This document shows, piece by piece, positions 41,695 through 50,200 of a stretch of 64,000 nucleotides of DNA; the first letter of the stretch is position 1, and each line of letters opens with the position of its first letter. Under the pieces are notes generated by a model. That model saw nothing but the letters and a program-made list of their open reading frames with translations. It ran no database searches and was not told the origin of the DNA. This stretch comes from Litoditis marina (Eukaryota > Nematoda > Chromadorea > Rhabditida > Rhabditidae), in the NCBI GenBank assembly GCA_964036275.1, contig CAXIWQ010000270.1, positions 50,349 to 114,348 of the forward strand. The letters run 5' to 3'. Both the position numbers and the translations under genes were made by a program.

Positions 41695-42580
41695 TGTCGC
41701 GTGGGAACACGCGATTCGTGATAAAATTGTGACGTGAGAAAAACTAAAAGGTTTACTTTGTAGTTTTTCCTGGTGAGCTGGGCGCACGCGTTTGGAGCCA
41801 ATCCGAAAATGCGCCAAGCCCCTCTGTAAGTAGTTGGCGCCACTTTTGTGCTGCCAATTTGAGGCTTATCCTAAAATCCTGAGGATTTTATACCGTTTTT
41901 TCTACTCTTCAACATCATGTGAATTTTACGGTTTTCCTCTAAGTTTCCATATTATGTGAGTGATTGTGAAGGATGAATGGATAAGCTAGTGAGTCTAAAA
42001 GACAATTGTGAGTGATTCTCCCCCCCCCCCCCCCCCCGGTATTGAGAACTTGATTTGTTTCTCCTTTGACTAATTGTAGTATGGTTGAGATTCGCTTCTT
42101 AGTTCTTCAAAGTCTAGTTTTGTCATCGCTTTACTAGGTTTAGATAGTCGTTGATAGGTTTCAAACATGTCATATCTACCTAAACGTGATCTCAATTCTA
42201 ATACCTGTTAAATGACTGATCTCCCCCACTGTGTCTGTTTTGTTGTTGATTGTTATATGAAAGGGACATCAAAAGGCGTTCTGTTGTCTATGAAACGAAG
42301 AAATGTGTATTAAACTCGCATACAAAACAAGGGTCGTGTGTAAAATATGTTTATATCATAACTTCCGCTCAGGATCACCAATATTACCACTGAACCACTG
42401 TTAGCACTTGTTATACGATGCATAGAGGTGATCCGAGTTGCGAAATGGTGCATCGGCTATAAGGATTACGGAGTGATTGTGAATGTGACGTTTATGCGAG
42501 TTTGTACACATTTTTTTGAATGATTTTAGAAATTTTGAGGAATTTATGAGGAAATGTGACCCAATGCTAATCGTGACCCA
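41695..42580 (+). repeat. 5' LTR of the BEL/Pao element
   Basis: It starts with TGTCGCGTGGG directly after satellite sequence. The start is confirmed by the downstream copy, which begins with the same bases right after a purine run. Bases 41695-42452 match 51965-52722 directly, and 41695-42573 match the inverted copy. The differences seen in the direct pair are one extra T near 41899, T/C near 41952, and the C-run length (18 here, 22 in the direct copy, 14 in the inverted copy). The right end is inferred as ...GACCCA at 42580 because it gives a TG...CA LTR followed one base later by TGG. That end is less certain than the start. Confidence 0.75.
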
Positions 42581-42581
42581 T

Positions 42582-42599
42582 TGGCAATGGCGCGAAATT
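42582..42599 (+). other. Candidate primer-binding site
   Basis: TGGCAATGGCGCGAAATT begins one base after the inferred LTR end and starts with TGG, as expected for pairing to a tRNA 3' CCA end. I could not match it to a specific tRNA by eye. It supports the LTR boundary only weakly. Confidence 0.3.
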
Positions 42600-42730
42600 T
42601 GGCCGTTCAAAAATAAATATGGACGCGTCCGAAATTTCGTCATTTTCAGTGTGTTATTTTTATGCTTTGTTCATATTATGTATTGGATGTGATTTGTAAT
42701 TTTATTTGGAGTGAAAGACGTGAATTTCAT

Positions 42731-42743
42731 CAAGTTATTTCAG
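42731..42743 (+). promoter_or_regulatory. Candidate (trans-)splice acceptor before the accessory ORF
   Basis: CAAGTTATTTCAG ends 13 bases before the ATG at 42757. The TTTCAG form and closeness to the start codon match nematode 3' splice sites, including those used for spliced-leader addition. Whether it is used cannot be told from DNA alone. Confidence 0.45.
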
Positions 42744-42756
42744 CTCGAAGTTCAAA

Positions 42757-42804
42757 ATGAGTGGTAATTCGTTGGACAACAAGCTGAACAACAAAGTGAA
42801 AAAG
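42757..42804 (+). CDS. Accessory spliced gene, exon 1
   Basis: ATG at 42757 opens a 16-codon exon rich in Asn, Lys and Leu. It ends AAAAAG before the strong donor GTGAGTAGTG at 42805, in phase 0. A candidate TTTCAG acceptor lies just upstream. The following intron is 78 bases (42805-42882), a typical nematode size, and ends GCTATTTTCAAG. Unspliced reading from this ATG soon stops (TGA/TAA within the intron), so splicing is needed to reach the acidic exon. The exon lies between the 5' LTR and the gag leader, where BEL elements normally have untranslated sequence. Prediction rests on splice signals and phase only. Confidence 0.5.
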
Positions 42805-42882
42805 GTGAGTAGTGTTTCAAATGTGATGGATGTGAACTAATTAGCAGTTGTGATGTGATTGATTATTGCTGCTATTTTCAAG

Positions 42883-43035
42883 GAAACTCCGACCATGATG
42901 GCAATGGAAATCGATGACCCCGAGAAGAAGAAGAATGAGGGAGTCGAGGAAGAAAAGAAGGAAGGGACGGATGGAATCATCGTGAACCAAGAAAATGAAA
43001 AGGAACAACTCGACACCTCGATCATAGAGGATAAG
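42883..43035 (+). CDS. Accessory spliced gene, exon 2 (acidic/lysine-rich)
   Basis: A 51-codon, phase-0 exon after acceptor TTTTCAAG. The translation is strongly charged, with Glu/Asp and Lys runs around an MEIDDPEKKK segment, and is probably disordered or helical. It ends in AAG before GTTGGATTT, a usable but not strong donor. If the donor is skipped, the frame continues seven codons to TAG at 43057-43059, and AATAAA follows at 43141, giving a ~74-residue short product. If it is used, the next in-phase acceptor is TCGTTCAG at 51052, about 8 kb away beyond integrase. The choice between the two ends could control how much of the element's RNA runs full length. I do not recognise the encoded sequence. 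Confidence 0.5.
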
Positions 43036-43140
43036 GTTGGATTTAATTTTTTTCGCTAGTGGCACGGTGCGGCGCACCTAGGCCAGGGAGTGATTTGGGG
43101 ATTTTTTTTTGATTGCTCGATGTGATGTTGTCAAATTATT

Positions 43141-43146
43141 AATAAA
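43141..43146 (+). terminator. Candidate early polyadenylation signal
   Basis: AATAAA is followed by GU-rich GTGTGTTTATATTATTTGTG, the expected arrangement of a cleavage and polyadenylation site. It lies 82 bases after the in-frame TAG that ends the unspliced exon 2 reading. It could end a short transcript from the 5' LTR. Full-length element RNA would have to bypass it. Confidence 0.45.
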
Positions 43147-45123
43147 ACATGTGTGTTTATATTATTTGTGTCATTTTTTTTATTTAGAATTAGGATGTAG
43201 ATTGTGAATTGTATTATTGTGAGGATTTGGGGGAGAGAGAGTGATAGGAAAACAATTTGAGAGAGTGAAACACCCAAAATTTGCGCTAATAGGTTATAGG
43301 GCGCAATCTGGGGATTTCAGAACTTCCGAGCAGTTCCGCTCTCGTGATGGAAGAAGACCTGCAATTTTTTCCGGAATGGACTGGAATTAATTTAGGGAGT
43401 AATCGTGAAGTGATTTTTGTAATTTTTAATAATAATCAAATAGGATTTTTTCTAACTGTTGTATATAGGTGATCGTTCGTGAAGGTGAAATTGTGGCATC
43501 CTATTAGTTGAATTGAAACGTTCACTAGTAGATTCTGGAGCCTTGGTTGAGGCAATCAGTAAGATCTGTGATTAATCAATCTTTAATTTGTCGTATTACT
43601 GGGGATCTTAGTACATGTAGCCTACTAGGATTTTATCGTACTGATGCATCATTGACTATGTTGAATCGGGACATCTTGATCGTGACGCAAGAAACTCGGA
43701 CGGCGTGTTCTACGTTGTGAGTGAATTGTAATTGATCTTGACGCATTAAGCTTGAAAAACTTTTTGCTATGCTACACGAACGTATCTAGAGCGTTATTCC
43801 TGTGGACCGGCTTGACATACCGGAGTTTCTCCTATTGTAGAATTGGCAGTTCTCGTCGTACCTTCTTGTGAACTTTCATTTGTACGTGACTGGAGGAGAA
43901 AATCCTATTTAGTAATTAGTTTTAAATTTTTTTTGTCACTAACAGGTGGTTAAGCATTGTTAATAGAGTGAGGGTCCTCTAGATGTTTGATCATGTAGCG
44001 TTGTTAAAAGGATGAGGTTCTCCTAGACGCGAAGTTGTTATAGTACTGTAAGGGAGTGAGGTTCCTCCTTGTGCCCATGGAATGATGTAGCACTGGAACA
44101 GAGTGAGGGTTGTCCTCTGTGTGCCCATGGTTTATCGTAGCACTTTAAGGGAGAGAGGTTCCTCCTTGTGCCCATGGCATTTTGTAGCACTGGAACAGAG
44201 TGAGGGTTGTCCTCTGTGTGCCCATGGTACTAACGAGTTTATTTATGTAAGTGTTTAATTTTTCATTCAATTAGTAGTGTATGTAACTGTAGAATGAAGT
44301 GAGGGAACTTCAAGCGTTGTAAGGGGCAATTATGGAGAGAAGGGACCTCCAGATAGTTTTAGTCGTGAAGTTGTGTTCGTTGTGATGATTAATATTGAAT
44401 TAGGAAGAGGAATGGGACCTCCTAATTGTATAGTTCTATTTTTGTAATGATAGTGATGATAGATAGTAGAATAGGAACATGTTCTGAGGCAAACAACGTG
44501 ACCTGTGAAACAAATCGTGATATTGGGAAAATACTAGTTCTTGGGATATTGGACTAGTTCAACGGAAGGGTGACCACGATAATCTGAACTGAATTTCTCT
44601 GTGCATAAACATGACTGTTCGACACTGATTCTTCACCGGCCAAGCCTACAATCGTCGTCATCGCCCCTGGTACCTCGATAGCAAGGATAATTGGTGTATC
44701 TTCAATAATATTGTTGTCGTTACTAATGAAGCATTCTATTGTTCAAAATATCAGAAGGAAGTAAAAAGTGTTTGGTTAGCATACGAACATTTTACTTCTT
44801 TTGCATTAGTCAATGATTATTCTGTTGCGAAGTCTCAGGTATCCTTGTCGGGTAAATATTGTAGGAATGGGTCGTGTGTGTATCGTAATTCGTATGTACA
44901 ATCTTGATACGGTAATTCGACCTGGAACCTTGTTTGGACCGTATCTCGTTGAGTCGCGGGCAGTCGCGTCGCGGTTTGCCTGAGATATCTTGAAGGGAAA
45001 TTTAAAGGGTACGGTAGTTTGGTGACTATTTTTTGGTGAGAATTTTAGGATCATCCTAAATTGGAAGGAGACCATTCTACATTGTGAACTACAGTGAACA
45101 GGTGAATAAGCTAAGCAGGAGTG
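43147..45123 (+). other. Long leader (~2 kb) before gag, no convincing gene
   Basis: No ORF of convincing length was found. A 41-codon frame at 43347-43472 follows an ATTTCAG acceptor-like site but has no recognisable features. TTTTTTTATTTAG at 43175-43187 is another acceptor-like site. The middle part holds repeated short GAGG...CCTC inverted repeats, listed separately. CTAAGCAG at 45111-45118, five bases before the gag ATG, could serve as a splice or trans-splice acceptor for gag mRNA. An antisense open frame (45291-44806) overlaps gag and has no family features. Confidence 0.6.
43960..44430 (+). repeat. Leader minisatellite with repeated GAGG...CCTC stem-loops
   Basis: Between 44037 and 44224 four ~45-50-bp units each begin GTAGCACT (or TAGTACTG) and end TGCCCATGG, alternating between a GAGGTTCCTCC and a GAGGGTTGTCCTCTG core. 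Related cores without the full unit occur at about 43968 (GAGGGTCCTC), 44012 (GAGGTTCTCC), 44300 (GAGGGAACTTC), 44340 (GGGACCTCC) and 44415 (GGGACCTCC). Each core can fold into a short GAGG/CCTC hairpin. Regular hairpins in an untranslated leader suggest an RNA function (packaging, dimerisation or translation) or slippage-driven expansion. The sequence alone cannot decide. Confidence 0.65.
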
Positions 45124-45903
45124 ATGACATCTATACCTTCCTTCAAAGGTTCTATGACTAATGCTAATAATAAGCTGAAGAAGTTGACATTGTCTTGCAA
45201 TGAGAGATTCAAGGATGACATTGAGTGTGATGAGGATAATGTGATGCCAAGTCAAACGCTTAGGAAACTTCGTCTGACAATTGAAAAGCACGAAACGCTA
45301 GTTACATCTGCTATTGAGAACTTGAAGGATAGATGCGAGAATGCGGGAGCATATGCCCAACAATTAGGTGATCAGGAAACTAGGGTGGAAGCTGAGAGTG
45401 CGATAGCTGAGCATGGGAATGAGTTAGACTATATGGGTACTATTGAGAATGCACATGAGAGTCTAATACTTCTCAAAGTAAGGAAGTTGGAATTAAGCTA
45501 CGCTATGGAACTCTGTGAGCAGAAGACGAGATCCTTGATTGCAACCACTAGGACTGACCGTGATGATGTGGAGCCAACTACGGCATCTACTGTAGGTGAC
45601 TCGGCAGGTATCGGAAGGCGTAGATCGTCGACCGGTATCAGCGTACGTATCCCATCTATCGAATTGAAGTCGTTTTCTGGTGATCCGAATCAGTATGATT
45701 CATTCTGGACCGTATTTAAGGCTGCTATACATGAGAACCATGACTTGACTGATATTGATCGTATGTTACATTTGAAGTCTCTAGTGAAAGGTGAAGCTGC
45801 TCAAATTATTGATCCTCTTGAACTGTGTGCGGGCAATTATAAAGTAGCATGTGACTTGTTGGCAGACCGATATGACAGACCTAGTGAAGTGAAAAGAATC
45901 TGA
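45124..45903 (+). CDS. gag: BEL/Pao Gag, N-terminal part (DUF1759 region), frameshifted
   Basis: ATG at 45124 (an in-frame GTG just before it is not a likely start) opens 259 codons ending TGA at 45901. Residues ~10-150 are charged and mostly helical. From about residue 170 the sequence reads as the DUF1759 Gag domain, with IPSIELKSFSGDPNQYDSFW and then a region with MLHLKSLVKGEAAQII and the Tyr/Asp-rich DLLADRYDRP. This is the capsid-forming part of BEL Gag. The domain is cut near 45896, and the rest is found at once in the -1 frame from about 45900. The break is a one-base length change next to an A4 run. The copy as read cannot make full-length Gag-Pol without frameshifting. Confidence 0.85.
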   Translation: MTSIPSFKGSMTNANNKLKKLTLSCNERFKDDIECDEDNVMPSQTLRKLRLTIEKHETLVTSAIENLKDRCENAGAYAQQLGDQETRVEAESAIAEHGNELDYMGTIENAHESLILLKVRKLELSYAMELCEQKTRSLIATTRTDRDDVEPTTASTVGDSAGIGRRRSSTGISVRIPSIELKSFSGDPNQYDSFWTVFKAAIHENHDLTDIDRMLHLKSLVKGEAAQIIDPLELCAGNYKVACDLLADRYDRPSEVKRI

Positions 45904-46730
45904 TAAGGAAACTGTCGGCAGTGCCCAAAGCTACATCGCAAGTTTCGTCGTTGAGATCTACTTTTATTCAAGTTCGTGGTATTATGACTCAGCTGGCACA
46001 GTATGAGAACTATGAGGATGCAACATCTACACAGGAACTGATCAAGGAAAAGTTTCCGAGTAGTGTCATCAGGGATTTGGCTAAGCGTGAATTTCAGGAT
46101 GGTAATGACTGGAAAGTGACCCAGTTGCTGACCAATTTGGACGAAATTGTACGCGAAGAGGAAGCGGTGGAAGCTGCTGAACCTTCGAGAGTGACAACCA
46201 CCACACTTGCTGCTGTTGTTCCGAATTCAGATTCATACAAAAAGGGTAACGGAAAGGGAGTTAGTAAGAATTGTTATTTTTGTCCGAAGGGTGGTCATTC
46301 TTCAGAGCAATGTTGGAGTGTGAGTGATACCAGGGATAGAAGGGATATAGTGAGTAGAAATAGGTTGTGCTTCAAGTATTTGAAACCGGGACACATGGCT
46401 TATCAGTGCGATCATCCCAACTGTGATTGCTGCAATCGGGCACACAATCGTGCTTTGTGTAAACAGTTTGTTGAGATGTATGTTTCTGTGCCTAAGAAGG
46501 GTAATAAGGGAGCAAAAAGTAACAACTACCAAGGGATGCAACAGTATTGGGGTCAGGGGAATGTAAACGGATTTGTGCCCAATATACCATACGGAAACGG
46601 ATTCGCTCCCAACGGAAATTTCAATTGCCAACAGCCACAGGTTCAGTTTACTGGTAATGTCAATTCGGGAAACGCTGCATCACAGCAATCTCCTTTTCGG
46701 CCTGTCCCAACACAGACTCACAAAAGGTAG
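45900..46730 (+). CDS. gag: Gag C-terminal part with zinc knuckles (frameshifted segment)
   Basis: This continues Gag in the -1 frame relative to 45124 and has no start codon of its own. It first completes the DUF1759 region, with helical sequence through EKFPSSVIRDLAKREF and an acidic EEEAVEAAE stretch. Zinc-knuckle sequence follows at about 46274-46470. The first knuckle is CYFCPKGGHSSEQC (C-X2-C-X4-H-X4-C). In the second, CFKYLKPGHMAYQC, Tyr replaces the second Cys (TAT at 46378-46380). The third is CDCCNRAHNRALC. A Gly/Asn/Gln-rich tail follows to TAG at 46728-46730. Reading resumes in the -1 frame near 46727, next to an A4 run. The knuckles bind element RNA in this family. Confidence 0.85.
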   Translation: MIRKLSAVPKATSQVSSLRSTFIQVRGIMTQLAQYENYEDATSTQELIKEKFPSSVIRDLAKREFQDGNDWKVTQLLTNLDEIVREEEAVEAAEPSRVTTTTLAAVVPNSDSYKKGNGKGVSKNCYFCPKGGHSSEQCWSVSDTRDRRDIVSRNRLCFKYLKPGHMAYQCDHPNCDCCNRAHNRALCKQFVEMYVSVPKKGNKGAKSNNYQGMQQYWGQGNVNGFVPNIPYGNGFAPNGNFNCQQPQVQFTGNVNSGNAASQQSPFRPVPTQTHKR

Positions 46731-47095
46731 AGATTGTTTCGGAAAGTGCTTCTGTGAATACTGTTATTTCTTCAAATGTATCAGTAACAGATAATATTTC
46801 GATTAGTAGTGACGTAGTGATCTCATCCAATTCCTCTGATCTAGTTCTGGTTGATAGTGAGTCTGATGTTGTAAATGTGTTTAATTCAGTGACAGTTCAA
46901 CATGGCTCACCATTACTCATGACAGCTACAGCTGTAGCTATCAATCCTGAGAATGGGCGTGAATGTGAAGTAGTGATTCTTTTTGATACTGGTTCTCAAG
47001 CATCTTTCATCAAGAGTAACGTAACGGAGAGAATGGGATTAGTTGCAGTCGAATCGAAAAAAGTTGACTGTAGTGGGTATAGGAGGACATCATAG
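46727..47095 (+). CDS. Retropepsin (DUF1758/A16-type protease), N-terminal part, frameshifted
   Basis: This frame, again -1 from the preceding segment, begins with a Ser/Asn/Val-rich linker. It then reads into the aspartic protease domain, with the catalytic motif LFDTGSQASFI (Asp-Thr-Gly-Ser codons at 46985-46996) following PLLMTATAVAI. That matches the clan AA protease (DUF1758) of BEL/Pao elements, which cleaves the Gag-Pol polyprotein. The frame ends at TAG 47093-47095 because of a +1-type shift at the G3 run near 47075-47077. The second half of the protease is in the next frame. No independent start codon is needed, since the segment belongs to one gag-pol polyprotein. Confidence 0.8.
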   Translation, partial: VEIVSESASVNTVISSNVSVTDNISISSDVVISSNSSDLVLVDSESDVVNVFNSVTVQHGSPLLMTATAVAINPENGRECEVVILFDTGSQASFIKSNVTERMGLVAVESKKVDCSGYRRTS

Positions 47096-47294
47096 TAGAG
47101 TTGATTCAGAGTTAGTGAACTTGCAGCTGATGAACGATCATGGACATTTTGTGGACGTGAAATGTTTGACACAGGACTCTATCACTTCAGCATACCAGAT
47201 TGAGTCATTGTCTAAAACTGACGGAGCGGCTATGAACAATGCTATGGTGAATATAAGTGTGATGGTACTAGGACAGTTGATCCAGATATACTAA
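47076..47294 (+). CDS. Retropepsin C-terminal part, frameshifted segment
   Basis: After the shift near 47076 the frame gives GIGGHH, then a hydrophobic LVNLQL strand and VDVKCLTQDSIT, typical of the later strands of the BEL protease fold. It ends at TAA 47292-47294. The frame that holds the expected DILIG sequence after the protease is the next one, open from 47222, so the two overlap by about 70 bases and the change must occur between 47222 and about 47291. This last shift is -1-type, next to a G2 in a run-poor stretch. It is the fourth break in about 1.4 kb. Confidence 0.75.
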   Translation, partial: GIGGHHSRVDSELVNLQLMNDHGHFVDVKCLTQDSITSAYQIESLSKTDGAAMNNAMVNISVMVLGQLIQIY

Positions 47295-50200
47295 TTGGAA
47301 TTGATCAGTTCTGGAGTTTAGTTGATTTGAATCGACCGAGTATCAAGTTGCCGTCTGGTTTGATAGCAATTTCTACTCTGTTTGGACCCGTAGTTTCTGG
47401 TGTGAAAACTGATCATGAATATTCTGACTATGCTAGGGTTAATTCGGTCGCTCTAGACTATGAAAATGTTTGGAATTTCGAAGCTATTGGTATTGCGGAC
47501 GACCCTGATCCTTTACTGGATCAGAAAGTCGATGAGAAAGTGATTGAATTCTTCAAGGACACATTTGTTGAGATTGACGGTTACTCTTGCGTGCGTTTTC
47601 CATACAAGGACGGTCATCCTCGTATTTCTGATAATTATGCATTGGCAAGGCGTAGATTGGAATCGCTAGTGAGATCGTTAGCTGGTAAACCAGATCTTTT
47701 TGACAATTATGACGCAATATTCAGAGAACAACTCGAGAGTGGAATACTAGAAGAATGTCCTGAGTCTCCTACGGGACCAGTGACTTTCTACATTCCGCAT
47801 CAAGTTGTGATCAAGCCTGGAAGTAATACCACCAAAGTGAGAATTGTATTGGACGCTTCTGCGCACATGAAAAACGAGATATCATTGAATGAAGCGTTGC
47901 ATCCTGGGCCTTCTATTCTACCAGATATAACCGGAGTCATTCTGAGAGCACGTAATCATAGGTTTCTAGTTCTATCGGATATTGAGCGCGCTTTCCACCA
48001 AGTGAGGTTGCAGGAATGTGATAGGGATGCGACTAGAATTTTGTGGATACGCGACCTTGGGAAACCCGTAACGCCTAAGAATATCTGTGAACTTAGGTAC
48101 ACAAGAGTCCCTTTCGGAGTGACATCGTCTCCGTTTTTGTTAGCAATGACTATCAATCACAAACTTTCTAGTATGGGACCAGTGTCGGGATCTGATTTGA
48201 CTCGTAACCTCTATGTGGATAACCTTGCGGTTGGGTGTGATTCTCAGAGCGAGATATTGGAAAGTTATAAGGTTACCAAGCGTATTTTCGATGATATGAG
48301 GATGAATTTGAGAGAGTTCTCGTCCAACGCGGTAGAAGTAATTCAGCAGATTCCGGAGAAAGATAGAGCCAAGGAAATTGTCGACAGTAAACTTCTGGGT
48401 ATAAAATGGAATACTGAGCAGGACGTTTTGTCAATCGAACCTAAACTGAACAGTGAGGTAACAACTAAGAGAGACGTATTGAGTGCCACGTCAAGTACCT
48501 TCGATCCACTCGGACTTCTTTCTCCTGTTTTGATTCGAGCAAAATTGTTCATGAGTCGACTTTGGAAAGCGAAGAAGGATTGGGATGAGGTACTGGATGC
48601 GGATTCCTTGGAAGAATGGAAGAATCTTGTAATGGATATTAACTTGGCAAAATTGAGAGTACCACGAGGTGTGACAACTAGGGTAAAGGGAGCGCGATAT
48701 TCATTACTGATTTTTGCGGATGCTTCGGAACAGGCACTTGGGGCATGTGCCTATCTGAGAACTACGTATGAAGATGGACCTACCACTTGTAACTTGGTTA
48801 TGGCTAAAGCAAGAGTGAACCCTTCTGCGAAAGCTTCTATGCCTAGGTTGGAATTGACTGCAAGTGTAATCGCAGTTCGACTATGTAACTACCTCATCGC
48901 TCAATTGGATCTACCCATTTCTCATGTTCATTTGTTTTCTGATTCTCAAGCTGCCTTATATTGGATTGGTGCGAAACAGAATCTCAAGGTTTTCGTGAGT
49001 AACAGAGTGAAGGAAATAAATTCATTTCGAGCTGATTGGACTGAAAAAGGGATAGAGTCTAGGTTTCTCTATGTTTCCACGGATGAAAATCCAGCTGACT
49101 GTATCACGAGAGGATTGGAATCAACAGAATTGGAAGGACATATGTGGTGGATGGCTCCGGAATGGACTCGAGATGATCCTAGTACTTGGCCTAATGTTGG
49201 GATTAGGTTTGAAAAACTTCTCGTGAAAGGGTGTGAGAAAGAGATAGTGGTGCGTGTCAATACTGTGATTACCCCGGTTGAAAGTGTTCTCCCGTTTCGA
49301 GTGACAGGTTCCTTTGAGAAATTGGTACGTATTACTAGGCTGATCCTGCTATTCGTGAAGAAGAAAGTGTTCAATAGGCTAGGTCATGAGAGTAGAGCTA
49401 AGTTGACCAAGGCCATACCTGAATTGGGAAACATGTCAAGTGAGCGAGTAGTACATCAGTTGAAAGCGGCAGAACATGCATTAGTACGTGAGCATCAGCG
49501 AGAGATGAAGTTCGATGTCAACATGAGTAAGGTGAATAAGTTGGACGTAGTATGTGATGATTTCGGTATTTGGCGGTTTCGAGGTAGAATGGGAAATTCT
49601 TCGTTGAGTGAGGACGCTAAATTACCTGCAATTCTATCGAAAGATCATATATTGACAGAGTTGTATGTACGACAAGTTCATGTTGATTGTAAGCATGGGG
49701 GAAAAGAGTTAACTTTGAACCTGATTCGGAAATCATATTGGATATTTTGCGGGAAAGAGACGGTCAAAAAGATCATATTCCGTTGTGTTCCTTGTAAAAG
49801 AATGAATGGGAGACCGTATCAGTACCCAACTACGCCTCAATTACCAAGTGAGAGAGTGACCAGAAGTAGACCTTTTGAACATACTGGACTAGATTATGCT
49901 GGTCCATTCGTGGTGCAAGTAGAACATTTTGGTACACAGAACGAGCAAAAGGTGTGGATCCACGTGTACACATGTCTCTCTACCCGTGCGATTCATATTG
50001 AGTTAGTTGCTGACAATAGCGTTCTTGAATTTCTTGCGTCTTTAAGACGTTTCTTCGCTAGAAGAGGAGTTCCGGATACGATTTTGTCTGATAATGCGAA
50101 GACGTTTGTACTAGGTGAGAGCGTAGTTAACGAGTGTTTCAGAGAGAAGTTGAGAGATGTGAGAGTGAATGAATTCGTTACGAAGAAGCGTGTTGACTGG

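Noticed and set aside
42401..42643. Antisense 80-codon frame at the end of the LTR, and its mirror at 52713-52895
   Set aside because: It lies in LTR sequence, is not like any known family, and appears twice only because the LTR is duplicated.
43347..43472. 41-codon ORF in the leader after an ATTTCAG site
   Set aside because: Too short, no recognisable composition or motif. It may be a chance frame; an upstream-ORF role cannot be judged.
44806..45291. Antisense 161-codon frame overlapping the gag start
   Set aside because: It overlaps the well-supported gag frame and its translation shows no domain, coiled coil or signal sequence.
46302..46631. Antisense and alternative-frame ORFs over the Gag knuckle region (also 46573-46794 forward)
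   Set aside because: They are shadows of the Gag frame. The Gag frame has the clear zinc-knuckle pattern.
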